Part shown: piece by piece, positions 45,910 through 57,044 of the stretch
Layout of the letters: each line of letters opens with the position of its first letter
How positions within the stretch are numbered: the first letter of the stretch is position 1
Source of the DNA: Rhabdophis nuchalis
Lineage: Eukaryota; Chordata; Lepidosauria; Squamata; Natricidae
Length of the DNA stretch: 64,000 bases
Reading direction: 5' to 3'
NCBI GenBank assembly: GCA_039707465.1
Contig: CM077652.1
Span: 36,620,618 to 36,684,617, forward strand
The notes under the pieces: generated by a model
Told to the model about the DNA's origin: nothing
Databases searched by the model: none
What the model saw: the letters and a program-made list of their open reading frames with translations, nothing else
Program-made: the position numbers and the translations under genes

Positions 45910-46245
45910 ATAAAATAGTAGGATAGGAAGGGACCTTGGAAGTCCTCCAGTCCAACTCCCCACCCGTGGCAGGACATTCAACACCATTCTAGACTTTCTT
46001 TGAGCTTGATGGGATGGACACATGTAAGAATAGAAAGAATAACAGAAAAATAGAGTTGGAAGGGACCCTGGGGGACCTCCAGTCCAACTCCTGCCCAAGC
46101 AGGAGATCCTGTATCATTTCAGAGAAATGGCTGTCCAGTCTCTTCTTGAAAGTCTCCAGGGATGGAGCTCCCACAACTTCTGAAGGCAAGCCCTTCCACT
46201 GCTTAATTGTTCTCACCATGAAGAAGTTTCTCCTGGAGATACAAG
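45910..46245 (-). mobile_element. two minus-strand CR1 3' fragments
   Basis: TAGGAAGGGACCTTGGAAG (45925) and AGAGTTGGAAGGGACCCTGG (46052) start two 3' ends. The second continues to inverted SLETFKKRLDSHFSEM. Confidence 0.88.
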
Positions 46246-46827
46246 GCTTTGGCCAGCAAGCTGAGACCCTAAGAGATGGCCCTCAGGGGGGGTTCCCTTG
46301 CTGCCCATCACCTGGTTTCATGACAGCACCCATCTGATTTATCCATGACATTTATCTTGGACTCTTAAGGAAGCGCCACTCCACCCTATTCATTAAAAGC
46401 CCTACAATGGTTCCCATAGCAACGGCTTAGTCATGTAACATCCAGAAATATTCTCAGACTTTGTAGGAGACACTGTAGGATGGAGTTAAGCAAAGAGAAG
46501 ATTGCTTCCCAACTGAGCAAGGAAAGTCTTCAGGTTGGACTGCAGAGCTGGGCCACAAAGACCCACCACAGCTGCTGGATTTCGGCCTGTCCATTGCTGC
46601 CTCTTGCTCACCTGCGACACCACAGTTGTGCATTCAGGTGTGTACACCTTAACCCATCCCACTGTCTAAGGGAAGCAGGACAACCTTCCTCAATTCATCA
46701 GATCTTTTCTCGGGCACCACAAGAAAGTTGAGCTAACCTAACAGTAGGGGTTACCTAACCTTAACAGTTTCAGAATAATCTTTTACAGCCTCACAGCTGT
46801 TCTTAGAGCTAGAAAATGCATTCAGAG
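46246..46827. other. no gene seen
   Basis: No repeat recognised. Confidence 0.4.
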
Positions 46828-46900
46828 GAAGGAAGGAAGGAAGGAAGGAAGGAAGGAAGGAAGGAAGGAAGGAAAGAAGGAAGGAAGGAAGGAAGGAAGG
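46828..46900. repeat. GGAA microsatellite
   Basis: About 18 units with one interruption. Confidence 0.96.
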
Positions 46901-47097
46901 ATTGATTTTAGGACAAAGGCTTCATGCACTTCTTCTTTTGAAAGGGGTGAATTCAAGGCTGTTCCTTCTAACAGCTGAGATGGCTTCAAGGAATGAATAA
47001 TTGTCCTAATAATGAGGAGGCCACCAGTGTCTCCAGGCAGTGACAGAGCATGGATAAAGCATCCCCCCCTTACTTTACCCTGGATCTGATGGGTGCT

Positions 47098-47411
47098 GTC
47101 ATGTCTAGAGGCCAGTGCTCATCTCCGTTTCAAAGCCGAAGAGCCAGCATTGTCCAAAGACGTCTCCGTGGTCATGTGGCTGGCATGACTAAATGCCAAA
47201 GGCGCACAGAACGCTGTTCCCTTCCCACCTAAGGTGGTTCCTATTTTTCTACTTGCATTTTTTGACCTGCTTTCGAACTGCTAGGTTGGCAGAAGCTGGA
47301 ACAAGCAACGGGAACTCACTCTATGACACGGTGCTGGGGATTCGAACTGCCAAACTACCAACCTTTTTGATCGACAAGCTCAGCGTCTTAGCCGCTGAGC
47401 CACTGCACCCC
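47098..47411 (-). mobile_element. tRNA-derived SINE, family S2, copy 1
   Basis: On minus: TGGCTCAGCGGCTAAGACGC (A box), AGTTCGAATCCCC (B box), CCAGCTTCTGCCAACCTAGC, AGTAGAAAAATAGGAACCACC and GGCATTTAGTCATGCCAGCC. Similar to the common lizard and snake SINE bearing these words. Confidence 0.88.
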
Positions 47412-47429
47412 ATATGTAACACCTGCCTG

Positions 47430-47490
47430 ATTTATTTAATTCGATTTATATACCGCGCCTTCTCCGTCGGAACGGACTCAGGGTCTGAGT
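47430..47490 (-). repeat. LINE 3' tail fragment
   Basis: GATTTATATACCGCGCCTTC and CGGACTCAGGGTC. Confidence 0.6.
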
Positions 47491-47877
47491 AGCACCAGCC
47501 CTCACCTGGCAGCAGAAAATCCCTTAAAGACAGAGCTGAATGGAAGAGCTGTGGATGAAGACCTGAGATCCATATAGGAATTAATGAGCCCGCTGGGCAG
47601 TTTTAAAGGCTATTTTTCTGGCATGACATCTACTTCATTCCTGCTACTTTTAGTGTGGTTTTTACTCTGTTCTCTGTTTTGGAAATTCAGGAGAGCGTTG
47701 GGGGAGGGGGAGGCAGGTAAGGGAGACCTTCCAGCTGCCTCTGGCCCATCCCTGTGGCTTCCATTTGCCCCGAAAGTAGGAAATATGAGAACATTCTAGA
47801 AAAGGAGGGAGCGAGAGAGCAGAGGTGGAGGCTTGGCGATGGAGGCACAGAGGTTGCAAATGGCAGCTGAAGCCCTT
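47491..47877. other. no gene seen
   Basis: No repeat recognised. Confidence 0.4.
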
Positions 47878-47936
47878 TTTAACAGATTAACAGTGTTGGA
47901 AGGGACCTTGCAGGTCATCTAGTCCAACCCCCTATG
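47878..47936 (-). repeat. CR1 3' end fragment
   Basis: GTTGGAAGGGACCTTGCAGG and CATCTAGTCCAACCCCC. Confidence 0.85.
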
Positions 47937-48570
47937 GGGCCGCCATATTGATTTTCGGTTCTGCACATGCAGAGAACAATTGTAATTCTACACATTTAAA
48001 TTTTTTTTCTTTTTCTTTTAATGTTTTGTGCATGCACAGTGTTAGGGGTAAAAATACCCCCGTTGGAAAATAAAGGCGAATAGTGCAATGTACTGGACAG
48101 CAAGAGATACGTTGCTTAAAGCACACAATAACTATCAAACACTGATAGTAGAAAAAACAAATAGTCTTTACTCTTATGTAACTAAAATATTTCTTCCAAA
48201 CAATGATACTAACTCCTCTAACAATAAACAGTCCTTCACCAAAACCACAGTTATCTTACAGTAAGTCAAAACAATGATTCTCTTCTGTCTTTCATGTTCA
48301 GCTTCTTCCTCAGTGGCAATCAGGAAGCAAAGGAAAGCAAAAGGGATGAACTGTGTTTCCAGCTGCCTTTTTATGATTGAGCTGGGAAGCACAGCCAATC
48401 AGATTCCACATAGTCCTTAAAGTTACATATACTCTTTAAGAATCCTGGCTTATATATATTGTCAACCCAACATCAGGATGATTAGCCTAACACAGAGATC
48501 TATTTTTGTGCAAATGTGCACGTGCACACAAAATTTTTGTGTGCACCGAACCGGCAGTAACCCAGCCCTG
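47937..48570 (+). mobile_element. hAT family B remnant split by a solo LTR
   Basis: GCCGCCATATTGATTTTCGG, CTGCACATGCAGAGAACAAT, TTTTGTGCATGCACAG, then after the LTR ATCTATTTTTGTGCAAATG and GAACCGGCAGTAACCCA match 1601-1913. The left terminus is missing. Confidence 0.82.
48040..48492 (-). mobile_element. solo LTR, TGTTAGG family, copy 2 (nested)
   Basis: On minus starts TGTTAGGCTAATCATCC, has TTGGGTTGACAATATATATA, and ends TTTACCCCTAACA. Flanks CACAG / CAGAG (4 of 5). Confidence 0.85.
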
Positions 48571-49050
48571 GTTAAGATCTGTTAAAAAGAGCAATGGAGG
48601 GAGGAGATTTGGGTTGGGGCTGAACCCAAACAGCACCGCAGAGCCTCACTCAGGGTCTCTCGTTACCATCCTGCCCCCATGTAAAGTAGGCAGACTTGCC
48701 CACTTTTTGTCTTCCTGTGTGGCCTTGGAAGTGCTCGGAGATGTGACGGTCCGCCATTAAGACACGGAGGCTCCTTCTTGAACCTTCAACCTTTTTGACA
48801 ACAGCTCAATGGGAGTTGCCTTTAGACACAGCCAGATGTAGGATTGCGTTTGAAGGGGGATTAAGCTCCCAACCAACAGATGAGCAAGAAAATGGAAACG
48901 TCTCTCAACTTGAGAAATGGCTATTGTGATGCGATTCTCCCTCTGTCTGATTCTCCCCGATTGACATTGTATTTGGGGGAAATATTCTTGGAAGCGGGAG
49001 AGAATAGCAAATGTGGGCCTGGCCTCTGACTTATTAGGCAAACCTTTGTG
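48571..49050. other. repeat-free stretch
   Basis: 48800-49050 shows no repeat signature and leads into the hairpin at 49051. Candidate conserved non-coding. Confidence 0.3.
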
Positions 49051-49134
49051 TTCCCACTGTTCAGGGTCCTTCAAAAATTCCACAACCATATATTTATTGT
49101 CGTGGAATTTCTGAGGGACCCTGAAGAGTGGGAG
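49051..49134. other. near-perfect 33-bp hairpin with 18-nt loop
   Basis: Left arm 49051-49083 (CCACTGTTCAGGGTCC...AATTCCAC) pairs with right arm 49102-49134 (GTGGAATTTCTGAGGGACCC...GTGG), with 29 of 33 identical complements; two of the four differences are G:U-compatible in plus-strand RNA. The loop is AACCATATATTTATTGTC. No hAT ends are visible. It could be a tiny foldback element or a small-RNA precursor. Confidence 0.6.
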
Positions 49135-49511
49135 AGCAAAGGCTTGTCTAGAGGTTGAGGGCTACAAGGCAGAAAATCTCAGAGGTCTGATTGTCTTGCC
49201 AGTTTGGGGAAGATGGGCAGGTCCTTGTCCCTGAATCTGGGATTATTCTTGTTGTTAGGCCAAATGGCCCTTTTGCGAAGGCAGCAGAGCTGGGGATGTT
49301 TATGGCGAAGGAGAGGGAATATTGTGGTCCTCAGCTGGGGTTTCTCTAAGGGGCAATTTCCTTGCAAGGGCTACTCTTGGGCTGGGCTGTGAGCTGGTGG
49401 GGAGGTTGAGGTGGGATGGCAAGAGCTTTGTGTATGGCAGGGAGGGAAATTAGGCAAAGGGATGAACTGGTTTTGACCCTGGTCAGACCAAAAAGAGGAC
49501 TGGGTGGATGG
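49135..49511. other. no gene seen
   Basis: No repeat recognised. Confidence 0.4.
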
Positions 49512-49519
49512 CTGTGGGG

Positions 49520-49743
49520 CAGTGGTGGGATTCAATTTTTTTTACTACTGGTTCTGTGGCCGTGGCAGGGGAAGGATACTGCAAAATCCCCATTCCTTCC
49601 CAATCAGCTGGGACTGGGGTGGGGGCAGAGAACAGATGGGGGCGCGGCCAGCCAGAGGTGGTATTTGCCGGTTCTTCGAACTACTCAAAATTTCTGCTAC
49701 CGGTTCTCCAGAACTGGTCAGAACCTGCTGAGTACCACATCTG
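49520..49743 (+). mobile_element. non-autonomous hAT element, family C, copy 4
   Basis: CAGTGGTGGGATTCAA ... GAGTACCACATCTG with a perfect duplication CTGTGGGG (49512-49519, 49744-49751). Confidence 0.93.
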
Positions 49744-49774
49744 CTGTGGGGCCAGCCTCCATTTTGATTGCTAG

Positions 49775-50010
49775 GATTACATGCACCAAAGATAAATTCC
49801 TTGTGCGTCCTATTGGGCGCACGGAGTGCTGTGACCTTCCCACGAAAGGTGGTTCCTATTTTTCTACTTGCAATTTTTATGTCTTTCGAACAGCTAGGTT
49901 GGCAGAAGCTGGAACAAGTAATGAGCGCTCACTCCGTTACATGGTGCTGGGGATTCAAACTGCTGACCTTTCTGATCGACAAGCTCAGCATCTTAGCCAC
50001 TGAGCTACTT
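49775..50010 (-). mobile_element. tRNA-derived SINE, family S2, copy 2
   Basis: Inverted TAGTTCAGTGGC-like A-box region, GATTCAAACTGC (B box with one change), GAAAGGTGGTTCCTATTTTT and GGTTGGCAGAAGCTGGAAC. Confidence 0.85.
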
Positions 50011-51057
50011 ATTAAACAATTACATAACATTTAACATAAAACCAGGATGCTTGAATGTAAAATTGAAATAATGAACTAAAAAGGGGAAATTGAAAGGGAA
50101 GGATTTGGGAAAACAGATGGGGGTCTGACCATTTTTTTCTACTAAGGGGATCAGACCTGGCTAGACCTCCTCCTTCACCCCAGACAGAAGCCATGGCCCA
50201 GGGCCTCTTTAGCAGATTAGAAGGAAAGGAGGGAGGGGGCACCTGAATCCAAGGGGTTGAAACAGAGAAAGAATTAGGGACAAACCCCCATTCTGCCAAT
50301 CCAGGGTGGTGTTGGAGGGAAGCTAGGAAAATCAAGGCTGACAGGAAGGAAATCTCCAGTTTTCGGCTTTTGTCCCATATCTTCTTGGGAGGAGGGGAGC
50401 ATTGTTGGCGCTAGATGTGAGGTTGACAATTTTTCTCTTGATTTTAAGGACAATCCTATGGGGTGTTGTAACACCGTTTGTGCGTGTGTGAGAAAGAGGG
50501 GGGGGGGAGGAGAGAGAGATCTGCAGCTGCGAAAAGAATTGAGATCACCCTCCTTTGACACAATTATTTCCTTTCTCCTCCAGTGCCTTCCTGATTCACT
50601 TCTGTTCTTGAACTTTGATATACATCATGAAGATTTAAATCCTCCAGGGATCTCTGATGTTCCTTCTGGGGAAAGCCTCCAGCCTCCATTCCCCCAGCTC
50701 TGATTAAGCGACTGGAGAAAGGGATTGTTCCCTGTCTCCTCCCTGAGTAAACCCAGGGATTTCTCTGAAATAAAGGGGCTGCTGGCGCTCGCCCCAGGAA
50801 TTGCAGGGGGGGCTCAGTAGGGCCAGGACTGTTTCAGAGCCCCCAGGTGTGAGACCCCAAGGCCCAGGCACTCATTATAGGGCTTCAGATGTTGACCCGA
50901 TGACTGCAAGCTCACTGCAGGGAAAGCCGCCTCAGATAGCCTGGATCGGAATCTGGAGTTGGTAGAAAAGGGGTGGTAACATCTGGTTTTTGCTACGGAT
51001 TGCTGAGTATTACTTTTATTCCTAGTCTGTTTTCATAAATCCCTTTTAAGATCAATT
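50011..51057. other. no gene seen
   Basis: A poly-G run at 50499-50510. Otherwise no repeat recognised. Confidence 0.4.
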
Positions 51058-51065
51058 GAATAAAT

Positions 51066-51792
51066 CAGGGCTTCCCAACCTTTGCAACTTGAAGATATCT
51101 GGACTTTAAATCCCAGAATTCCCCAGCCAGCATTCCCTGGCGGTAGAATTCTGGAAGTCCAGATATCTTCAAGCTGCCCAGTGTTCTGACCCAGGCTTTC
51201 TTAAAAAGCCTGAAGCAAAGTCTTGGTCCCAGCAAAACCCCTTTTATTTACATGACTGTGAATTCCTTTCATTCACAGTCCGCAAGGCTTGGCAAACGGC
51301 CTTTCAGAGGAATGTTTATCAGCACGAACCTTATCTCGTTCAGAGAGCTGCCAGGTAACTAGTTTCCAAAGATAGAGCAAAGCAACACTTGGCACAGAAT
51401 CTCTTATAGTCACAAACAGAACTTTCTACTCTGGAAACAACTGAAGGAACTGTTTCCTGCAAAAGCCCCCTCCACGTTCGCTCCTCTTTTGTTTCCTATG
51501 GGGTGGGGGCAATCACCTCCAAGGTATGGCTTTACTCCTAAATCGACCCTTCTTTCTGAGTTCTTCTTGTCTTCTCGCAGCTCTGCGCATGCGCACACTG
51601 GGAACAGGCTCCAGCTGTTCCTCTGCTTCACTGCTGTCTAGCACCTTCTCTGCCTCCGAGGGAGAGCCCTCATCTGAGCTTTCCTCAGCCCCCAGGACTG
51701 CCCATGTTCCTCCCCAACCTCCTCACTGTCTGACTCTGCTGCCAGGTCTGCTGGCCGCCGGCGGGCCACATCATCAAGGTTGGGAAACACTG
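51066..51792. mobile_element. foldback hAT element split by an LTR-like insertion
   Basis: Left CAGGGCTTCCCAACCTTTGC, right AAGGTTGGGAAACACTG, flanks GAATAAAT / GAATAAAA (7 of 8). Both arms are readable up to GATATCTTCAAGCTGCC, then about 590 bp of other sequence intervenes before the arm ends. Confidence 0.8.
51180..51770 (-). mobile_element. unclassified LTR-like insertion
   Basis: Starts near TGTTCTGACCCAGGC on plus. TTTTATTTACATGACTG could be an inverted polyadenylation region. 51560-51770 matches 2860-3180 in inverted form. No clear target duplication was seen. Confidence 0.5.
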
Positions 51793-51800
51793 GAATAAAA

Positions 51801-52440
51801 TAAAGCAAAACTGTTCTCCATTTACAGAACTCCATCCTGCAATTGCAAAACCCCCAGCCCTTGCATATACACCCCTTTCTCTCCTGGCACTGCGCATCCC
51901 CCTCCCCACATCCTCCTTCCTCAACCACAGATCAATCCTCTCTCTTATCACCCTCCTCATGAGGAAGCGTTTGCATCTTCTTCAGTCCTGCCTTTCGGCT
52001 CCTTGGGTTGATGTCCCCTTCTTTTACATCTAGGTTAAAGCTTCCCAGAGTTCTCTGCCCATTTCTACTTGGCTTTTTCAAAGCAGCGATTTCCCTCCAG
52101 CTGCACCTCCCGAGGCCGTGGGGGTGGGAAGGAGGCGGCCACGGAGGATAATTTAGAGCAATATCGCCCGAGATTGAGTGAAACCGGAGGTCAGAAAGGG
52201 AGCAGCTCCAGTCACGGGAGCACATCAACAAAGCTGTACAACTAATGATATGTTTGCGTGACACTCTTTGATGATATTTATGTGTTGTTGGTAGCAACCG
52301 AGATACTCTCAGAAACTGGTTTTTAATTTATTGCAAATGACCAGCCGTAGGTAGCATTCGCAATCTGCCACCTTTTTCCCTTTCTTTCTTTTTTTGGGAA
52401 ATTTTATGTCACACCACTTCAGTCCCAATTCGGTGCAAAC
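51801..52440. other. no gene seen
   Basis: No repeat recognised. Confidence 0.4.
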
Positions 52441-52930
52441 CAGTTTGAACCAAAGATGCTTCTTCAAAAGACAACTAGACGGAGTTCCCCCCCACCAGAA
52501 GACATTTCACTTCTCATCCAAGGAGCTTCTTCAGTTCTGACTGAATGGTGGAGGATTGAAGGATTTATATTCCTTGCAGTCCTCTGGTCGTTAGCGCTCT
52601 CTCTGAGAGTTGCTGAGGCCACTTGGAGGCTTATCTGTGACCAAACCAAAGGGTGAGGGAGATGCCGTCACCCATCTCCTGTTTGCAACACAGTCCTTTC
52701 AGCAGATCCAAGAAGGTTCCGCACCCATTTGCACCATTCAGGTGACCCTGCAGGCAGAGATAAACCTCCAAGCAGCCTCAATGACTCTCAGAAAGAGTGC
52801 TAAGGACCAGATGACTGCAAGGAATATCCCTCTCTATCCTCCACCATTCAGTCAGAACTGAAGAACTGGATGAGAAGTGAAATGTCCAAGGAAAAAAACA
52901 GAAAGACCAGTTGCTTTTGGAAAAAGCAGA
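52441..52930. repeat. head-to-head copies of an unclassified repeat
   Basis: GAAGACATTTCACTTCTCAT ... TTCCTTGCAGTCCTCTGG (inverted) faces CTGCAAGGAATA ... GGATGAGAAGTGAAATGTCC (direct), so arms of about 150-180 bp pair around a centre near 52680-52740 with GAAGGTTCCGCACCCATTTG. Confidence 0.8.
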
Positions 52931-54157
52931 TGTCAGCTTGCAAACCATCGCCATGACGATTATCAAGCTGCCATAGAGAAGTGAGAATTCCTGACATTCC
53001 TGTGGTCGGAATGGAATCTCAGGATGACCTGTAGATTTAATTTCAATGCTAATTGGGTAACGTGATTTATGACAGGCAGAGGGGAGTAAAGTTCAGATGC
53101 CATCAAATAATTTTCAGTTTTGGCTCCACCGGAGGCTCAGCCAAGATGTTAATCTTAATAAATGGATGTTTTTTGAACTTTATCTTGAGGCCGTGAATTA
53201 ATTGAGGTTTTCTCTTGGGAGCTTCACAGCATCCTTGGGACAACCGTGATCTGGATGACTGAGAATCTCCATAGACATAAACCAGTTTGAAGCAACTTTG
53301 CAGCCATTGAAATCCCATTTCCTCCCCCACCCCCATGCAGCCTAGTCCCCCCCCCCCATCGCTTCACTATACCTTGATTGGAATTCTATTTTTTATCTTT
53401 TTAAAGATATTTGTTGGGTTGAAAACTTTTTCATCCAGTGTCGTTTGTTATGGACGGCATATAAATCCAACCAATCAATAAGTTTTCACCTTCTGCCAAA
53501 ACAAGGACAGCAACACCAGCCCCTTCCTTCCGCTGGTTTGACCATGCTTGTGCCCAGACCCTTATTCCATTGGTCCCAGGATTGTAGTTCTAGGCCACCG
53601 TTTTGCCAGTCTGTCTGTTCTTTCTCAAAGAAATGGGTAACCTCCAATGACTGCCCACTGCCCTCCCCTTCTTTCCACCCACCTTCTCAACTTTCTACCA
53701 TATGGCTTCTGCTCAGACAGATGGTTCTTGCTTGCTGTACCACTACAGCCATTGGGAAGAGAGAGAAAACCTCAAAAGGGAGGCAGGCAAGGGAAAAGGT
53801 GAGGCCCCTGAGCTGTCAGGTGACGAAATGGCCTGGCCTCGCTTGGACCAGGGCAAGGAGGCAGCCAAGGTCAGACTGGCTGGGTGGCAGGACTCTTTGA
53901 GATTCCAGACAACAAACTGACCGTTGCTCAGAATAAGAAATGGAATGAGAATCACATTCTACACATTTAGATTTACTGAAAACCTGATCTAAGTGTTTTG
54001 CTTGGGAACTGAATGACTTGCAAATGGCTTTACACATTTCTATATTTGCAGACTCATTTCCAGGTGCTATGTAACAATTACGATGTTCTTGGGTCAAAGC
54101 AAAACTTGGTGACATCCTTTGTGGGTTTCTAAATATCCTTCTACACAATTCTCTATA
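52931..54157. other. no gene seen
   Basis: A scrap of the above family at 53245-53285 (GATGACTGAGAATCTCCATA) and a poly-C run at 53346-53357. The rest is unrecognised. Confidence 0.4.
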
Positions 54158-54165
54158 CAATAAAG

Positions 54166-54262
54166 CAGGGGTCTCCAACCTTTGCAACTTTAAGTCTGAA
54201 GGACTTCAGCTCTGGGAGCTGAAGTCCTTCAGACTTAAAGTTGCAAAGGTTGGAGACCCCTG
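54166..54262. mobile_element. palindromic foldback hAT element, copy 5 (minimal)
   Basis: 97 bp of almost pure palindrome (CAGGGGTCTCCAACCTTTGC ... GGTTGGAGACCCCTG) with a perfect duplication CAATAAAG. Confidence 0.95.
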
Positions 54263-54270
54263 CAATAAAG

Positions 54271-54807
54271 CATAGACTAACAGCGTATATGGTTGGGTCT
54301 CTACAAGCACCGGAGGAGAAGAAGAAAAGTCTGGGCTGGCAAATGGCCAAGTGGTCAATCCGGAACTTTTGGCAATGAGATTTGGAGGTAGGGCTGGGTT
54401 GCTTCTTCCTTGACCTGGACAGTAACCAACGGGGGCCAAGGGGCAAGTGAGGAGAGCATGTGGATTGGCGCACACACGTGCATGCATGCACGGGTTGAAA
54501 CAGCAGAAGGGGATGAAATCTGATGGGTTGGGAAGGTCCCTTTGTGTGCCTAGAAAAGGTAGAACTATAGAATTGGGTGGATGAATTATGTGGGTGGATG
54601 AATGGATGAAGTGGTAACTTTCTAATGGTAGACAGCCATCTTTTTCATGTAGAATTAGAAACAGTTTTAACATTTGGCCGATAGGTTTATATTTAGTTTC
54701 CTCCTTTTTATTGGTTTTTACTTTTTTTGTTAAGTTGGCTGCTTTCCCCCTCCCCCCCTTTTTCCTGATATATTCCTCTTCTTGTACTTGTAAAGATATA
54801 TAAAAGC
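54271..54807. other. no gene seen
   Basis: No repeat recognised apart from T/C-rich 54720-54770. Confidence 0.4.
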
Positions 54808-54815
54808 CCCCTTCC

Positions 54816-55226
54816 CAGTGGTGGGTTTCAAATTTTTTAGAACCTACTCTGTGGGTGTGGCCTATTTTGTGGGCGTGGCTTGGCAGTCATGTGACAGGGT
54901 GGGAGTGAAACTCATTTAACAACGCTCTTGCTTAGCAACCAAAATTTTGGACTCAATTGTGATGATAAATTCTTCCTTCCTTCCTTCCTTCCTTCCTTCC
55001 TTCCTTCCTTCCTTCCTTCCTTCCTTCCTTCCTTCCTTCCTTCCTTCCCTTCCCTTCCCTTCCCTTCCCTTCCCTTTCTTCCTTTCCTTTCCTTCCCATT
55101 GGGTCACTGGCAGCGGCAGGCCAGATTTGCTTCCCCGTACGCCGGTGGAACCCCCTCTCACCGGTTCTCTAAATTTCACCAACCGGCTCTCACGAGTAGG
55201 TGCGAGCCTGCAGAAACCCACCACTG
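54816..55226 (+). mobile_element. non-autonomous hAT element, family A, copy 3 (TTCC array)
   Basis: Same halves and ends as copy 1, perfect duplication CCCCTTCC. The array is TTCC, then CCCTT pentamers, not TTTC. Confidence 0.94.
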
Positions 55227-55419
55227 CCCCTTCCTCTGAAAATGCCAGGCGTTTAATGGTCCTCGAACATTCTGCCTCCCTCACCTTCATAAAGAAAGCT
55301 GGGGGGGGGGGGGTCAGTGCAGACACAACTGTATACTTGCTGGCTTTCTGAAGCGGCTGTTTGGGGGTCTGTTATCAGACGTGAGTTTTGGGGGCACCGG
55401 GGGTCCACTCCAGGACAAG

Positions 55420-55868
55420 CAAAACATCCCTTTGGCCGATTCGCTCCCACAGAGAGGGACTTCTCCGGGTGCCGTCCACTAGGCAATGCCAGTGGGCGAT
55501 GCCCAGGGGAAGGGCCTTCTCTGTGGTGGGCCCAACTCTCTGGAACGATTTACCCCCTGAACTGAGAACGACCACAGACCTCCGTTCCTTCCACAAGAAA
55601 CTGAAAACCTATCTTTTCCAACAGGCCGGCCTGGCCTAGCTCACACCACCTAGCCTAGAGTCTGCAGTCAAATTGTTTTAAACTGGTTTTTTAGGGGCAC
55701 TGTCTTAACTTATTCAAATTTTTTAGCACAGGGATACTAATTTAATCTGGTTTTATATTTTGTATTTTGCTATGTTTATATTTGTTTTTTAAATTGCCTG
55801 TGCACCGCCCCGAGTCCCTTTCTGGGAAAGGGTGTGGTATATAAATTTAATAAACTAAATTTAATAAA
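55420..55868 (+). mobile_element. L2-clade LINE 3' end
   Basis: Encodes LWPIRSHREGLLRVPSTRQC, FSVVGPTLWNDLPPELRTT and LKTYLFQQAGLA, then stop. The 3'UTR ends in TGTGCACCGCCCCGAGTCCC and TGGTATATAAATTTAATAAA. Confidence 0.92.
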
Positions 55869-55914
55869 CTAAACTAAAACAAACAGGAAACTGCCACAGG
55901 CTTCAAACCCAGGC

Positions 55915-56357
55915 CAGTGGTGGGATTACATTTTTTTTTTATTACTGGTTCTGTGGACGTGGCTGGGTGGGCATGACATGGTGTGGTGGGCGTGGCTTGG
56001 TGAGTGTGGCAGGGGAAGAGCAGTGGCGGGATTCGAAAAATTTTACTACTGGTTCTGTGGGCATGGCTTTGTGGACATGGCAGGGGAAGGATACTGCAAA
56101 ATCCCCAATCCCTCCCCACTCAAAATCTCAAAATTTCCGCTACCGGCTCTCCAGAACCTGTTAGAACTGTCTAAATACCACCTCTGGGAAGGTTACTGCA
56201 AAATCCCCATTGCCTCCCGATCAGCTGGGACTCCGGAGGCAGAGAATATATGGGGACGGGGCCAGTCAGAGGAGATATTTACCGGTTCTCCAATCTACTC
56301 CAAATTTCCGCTACCGGTTCTCCAGAACTGCTCAGAACCTGCTGAGAACCACCTCTG
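55915..56357 (+). mobile_element. hAT element, family C, with a second copy nested inside
   Basis: Outer CAGTGGTGGGATTAC ... GAGAACCACCTCTG with flanks ACCCAGGC / ACCCAGAC (7 of 8). An inner CAGTGGCGGGATTCG ... AAATACCACCTCTG occupies 56021-56186. GGGGAAG precedes and GGAAGG follows the inner copy. Confidence 0.87.
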
Positions 56358-56365
56358 ACCCAGAC

Positions 56366-56767
56366 CCTTGAACTGAGAGTCTTAATCTTGCCTGTCCACA
56401 GAGAATAACCACCAAGAGCTTAGGGACAGGCTGGTGACATACAACCTTCTTAGAAGGCGCCCCCCCTGCTCAAAGCCCCAAGAAGGAACATGAGCAACCC
56501 CAAAGTGGAGAAACTAAGCAAAACTCAACGTATTGTGGACATATCTTTCTCATGGAAGAAATTGGTGCCCAGGAAAATATCCCACAATTTATTAGTGGTT
56601 TCTCCCACTGTCAATTCAACAGAGATCAGAGATGTCCACAGAATGTAGTGACAAAAGCCAAGTTGGTGACCATGACAGTATGGTTGAAGCTCTGCTTGGT
56701 TTTAATGTCTGTGGTGGCAAGCAGGAGTTTGATCATGTTGTCTTGGGCACCATCTCACAACATAACA
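56366..56767. other. no gene seen
   Basis: No repeat recognised. Confidence 0.4.
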
Positions 56768-56885
56768 GCATAGAATAATGAGGTTGGAAGGGACCTTGGA
56801 GATCTTCTAGTCTACCTCATTGCCCATGGCTGTTTTGACCAAACCCTACAGACATCCTTAACAGAGATACTTTTAGGAGAGACAT
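56768..56885 (-). mobile_element. CR1 3' end fragment
   Basis: GAGGTTGGAAGGGACCTTGG and inverted CCTTAACAGAGATACTTTTA. Confidence 0.75.
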
Positions 56886-56913
56886 ATTCAAAAAATGGAT
56901 GACTGCACTAGGC

Positions 56914-57036
56914 CAGGGGTCTGCAAAGTCGGCTCTTTTAAGACTGGTGGACTTCAACTCCCAGAGCTATGCTGGCTGGGGAAATCTGGGAGTTGAAGTC
57001 CACCAGTCTTAAAAGAGCTGACTTTGCAGACCCCTG
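56914..57036. mobile_element. palindromic foldback hAT element, copy 6
   Basis: CAGGGGTCTGCAAAGTCGGC ... GACTTTGCAGACCCCTG with a perfect duplication CACTAGGC. Confidence 0.95.
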
Positions 57037-57044
57037 CACTAGGC

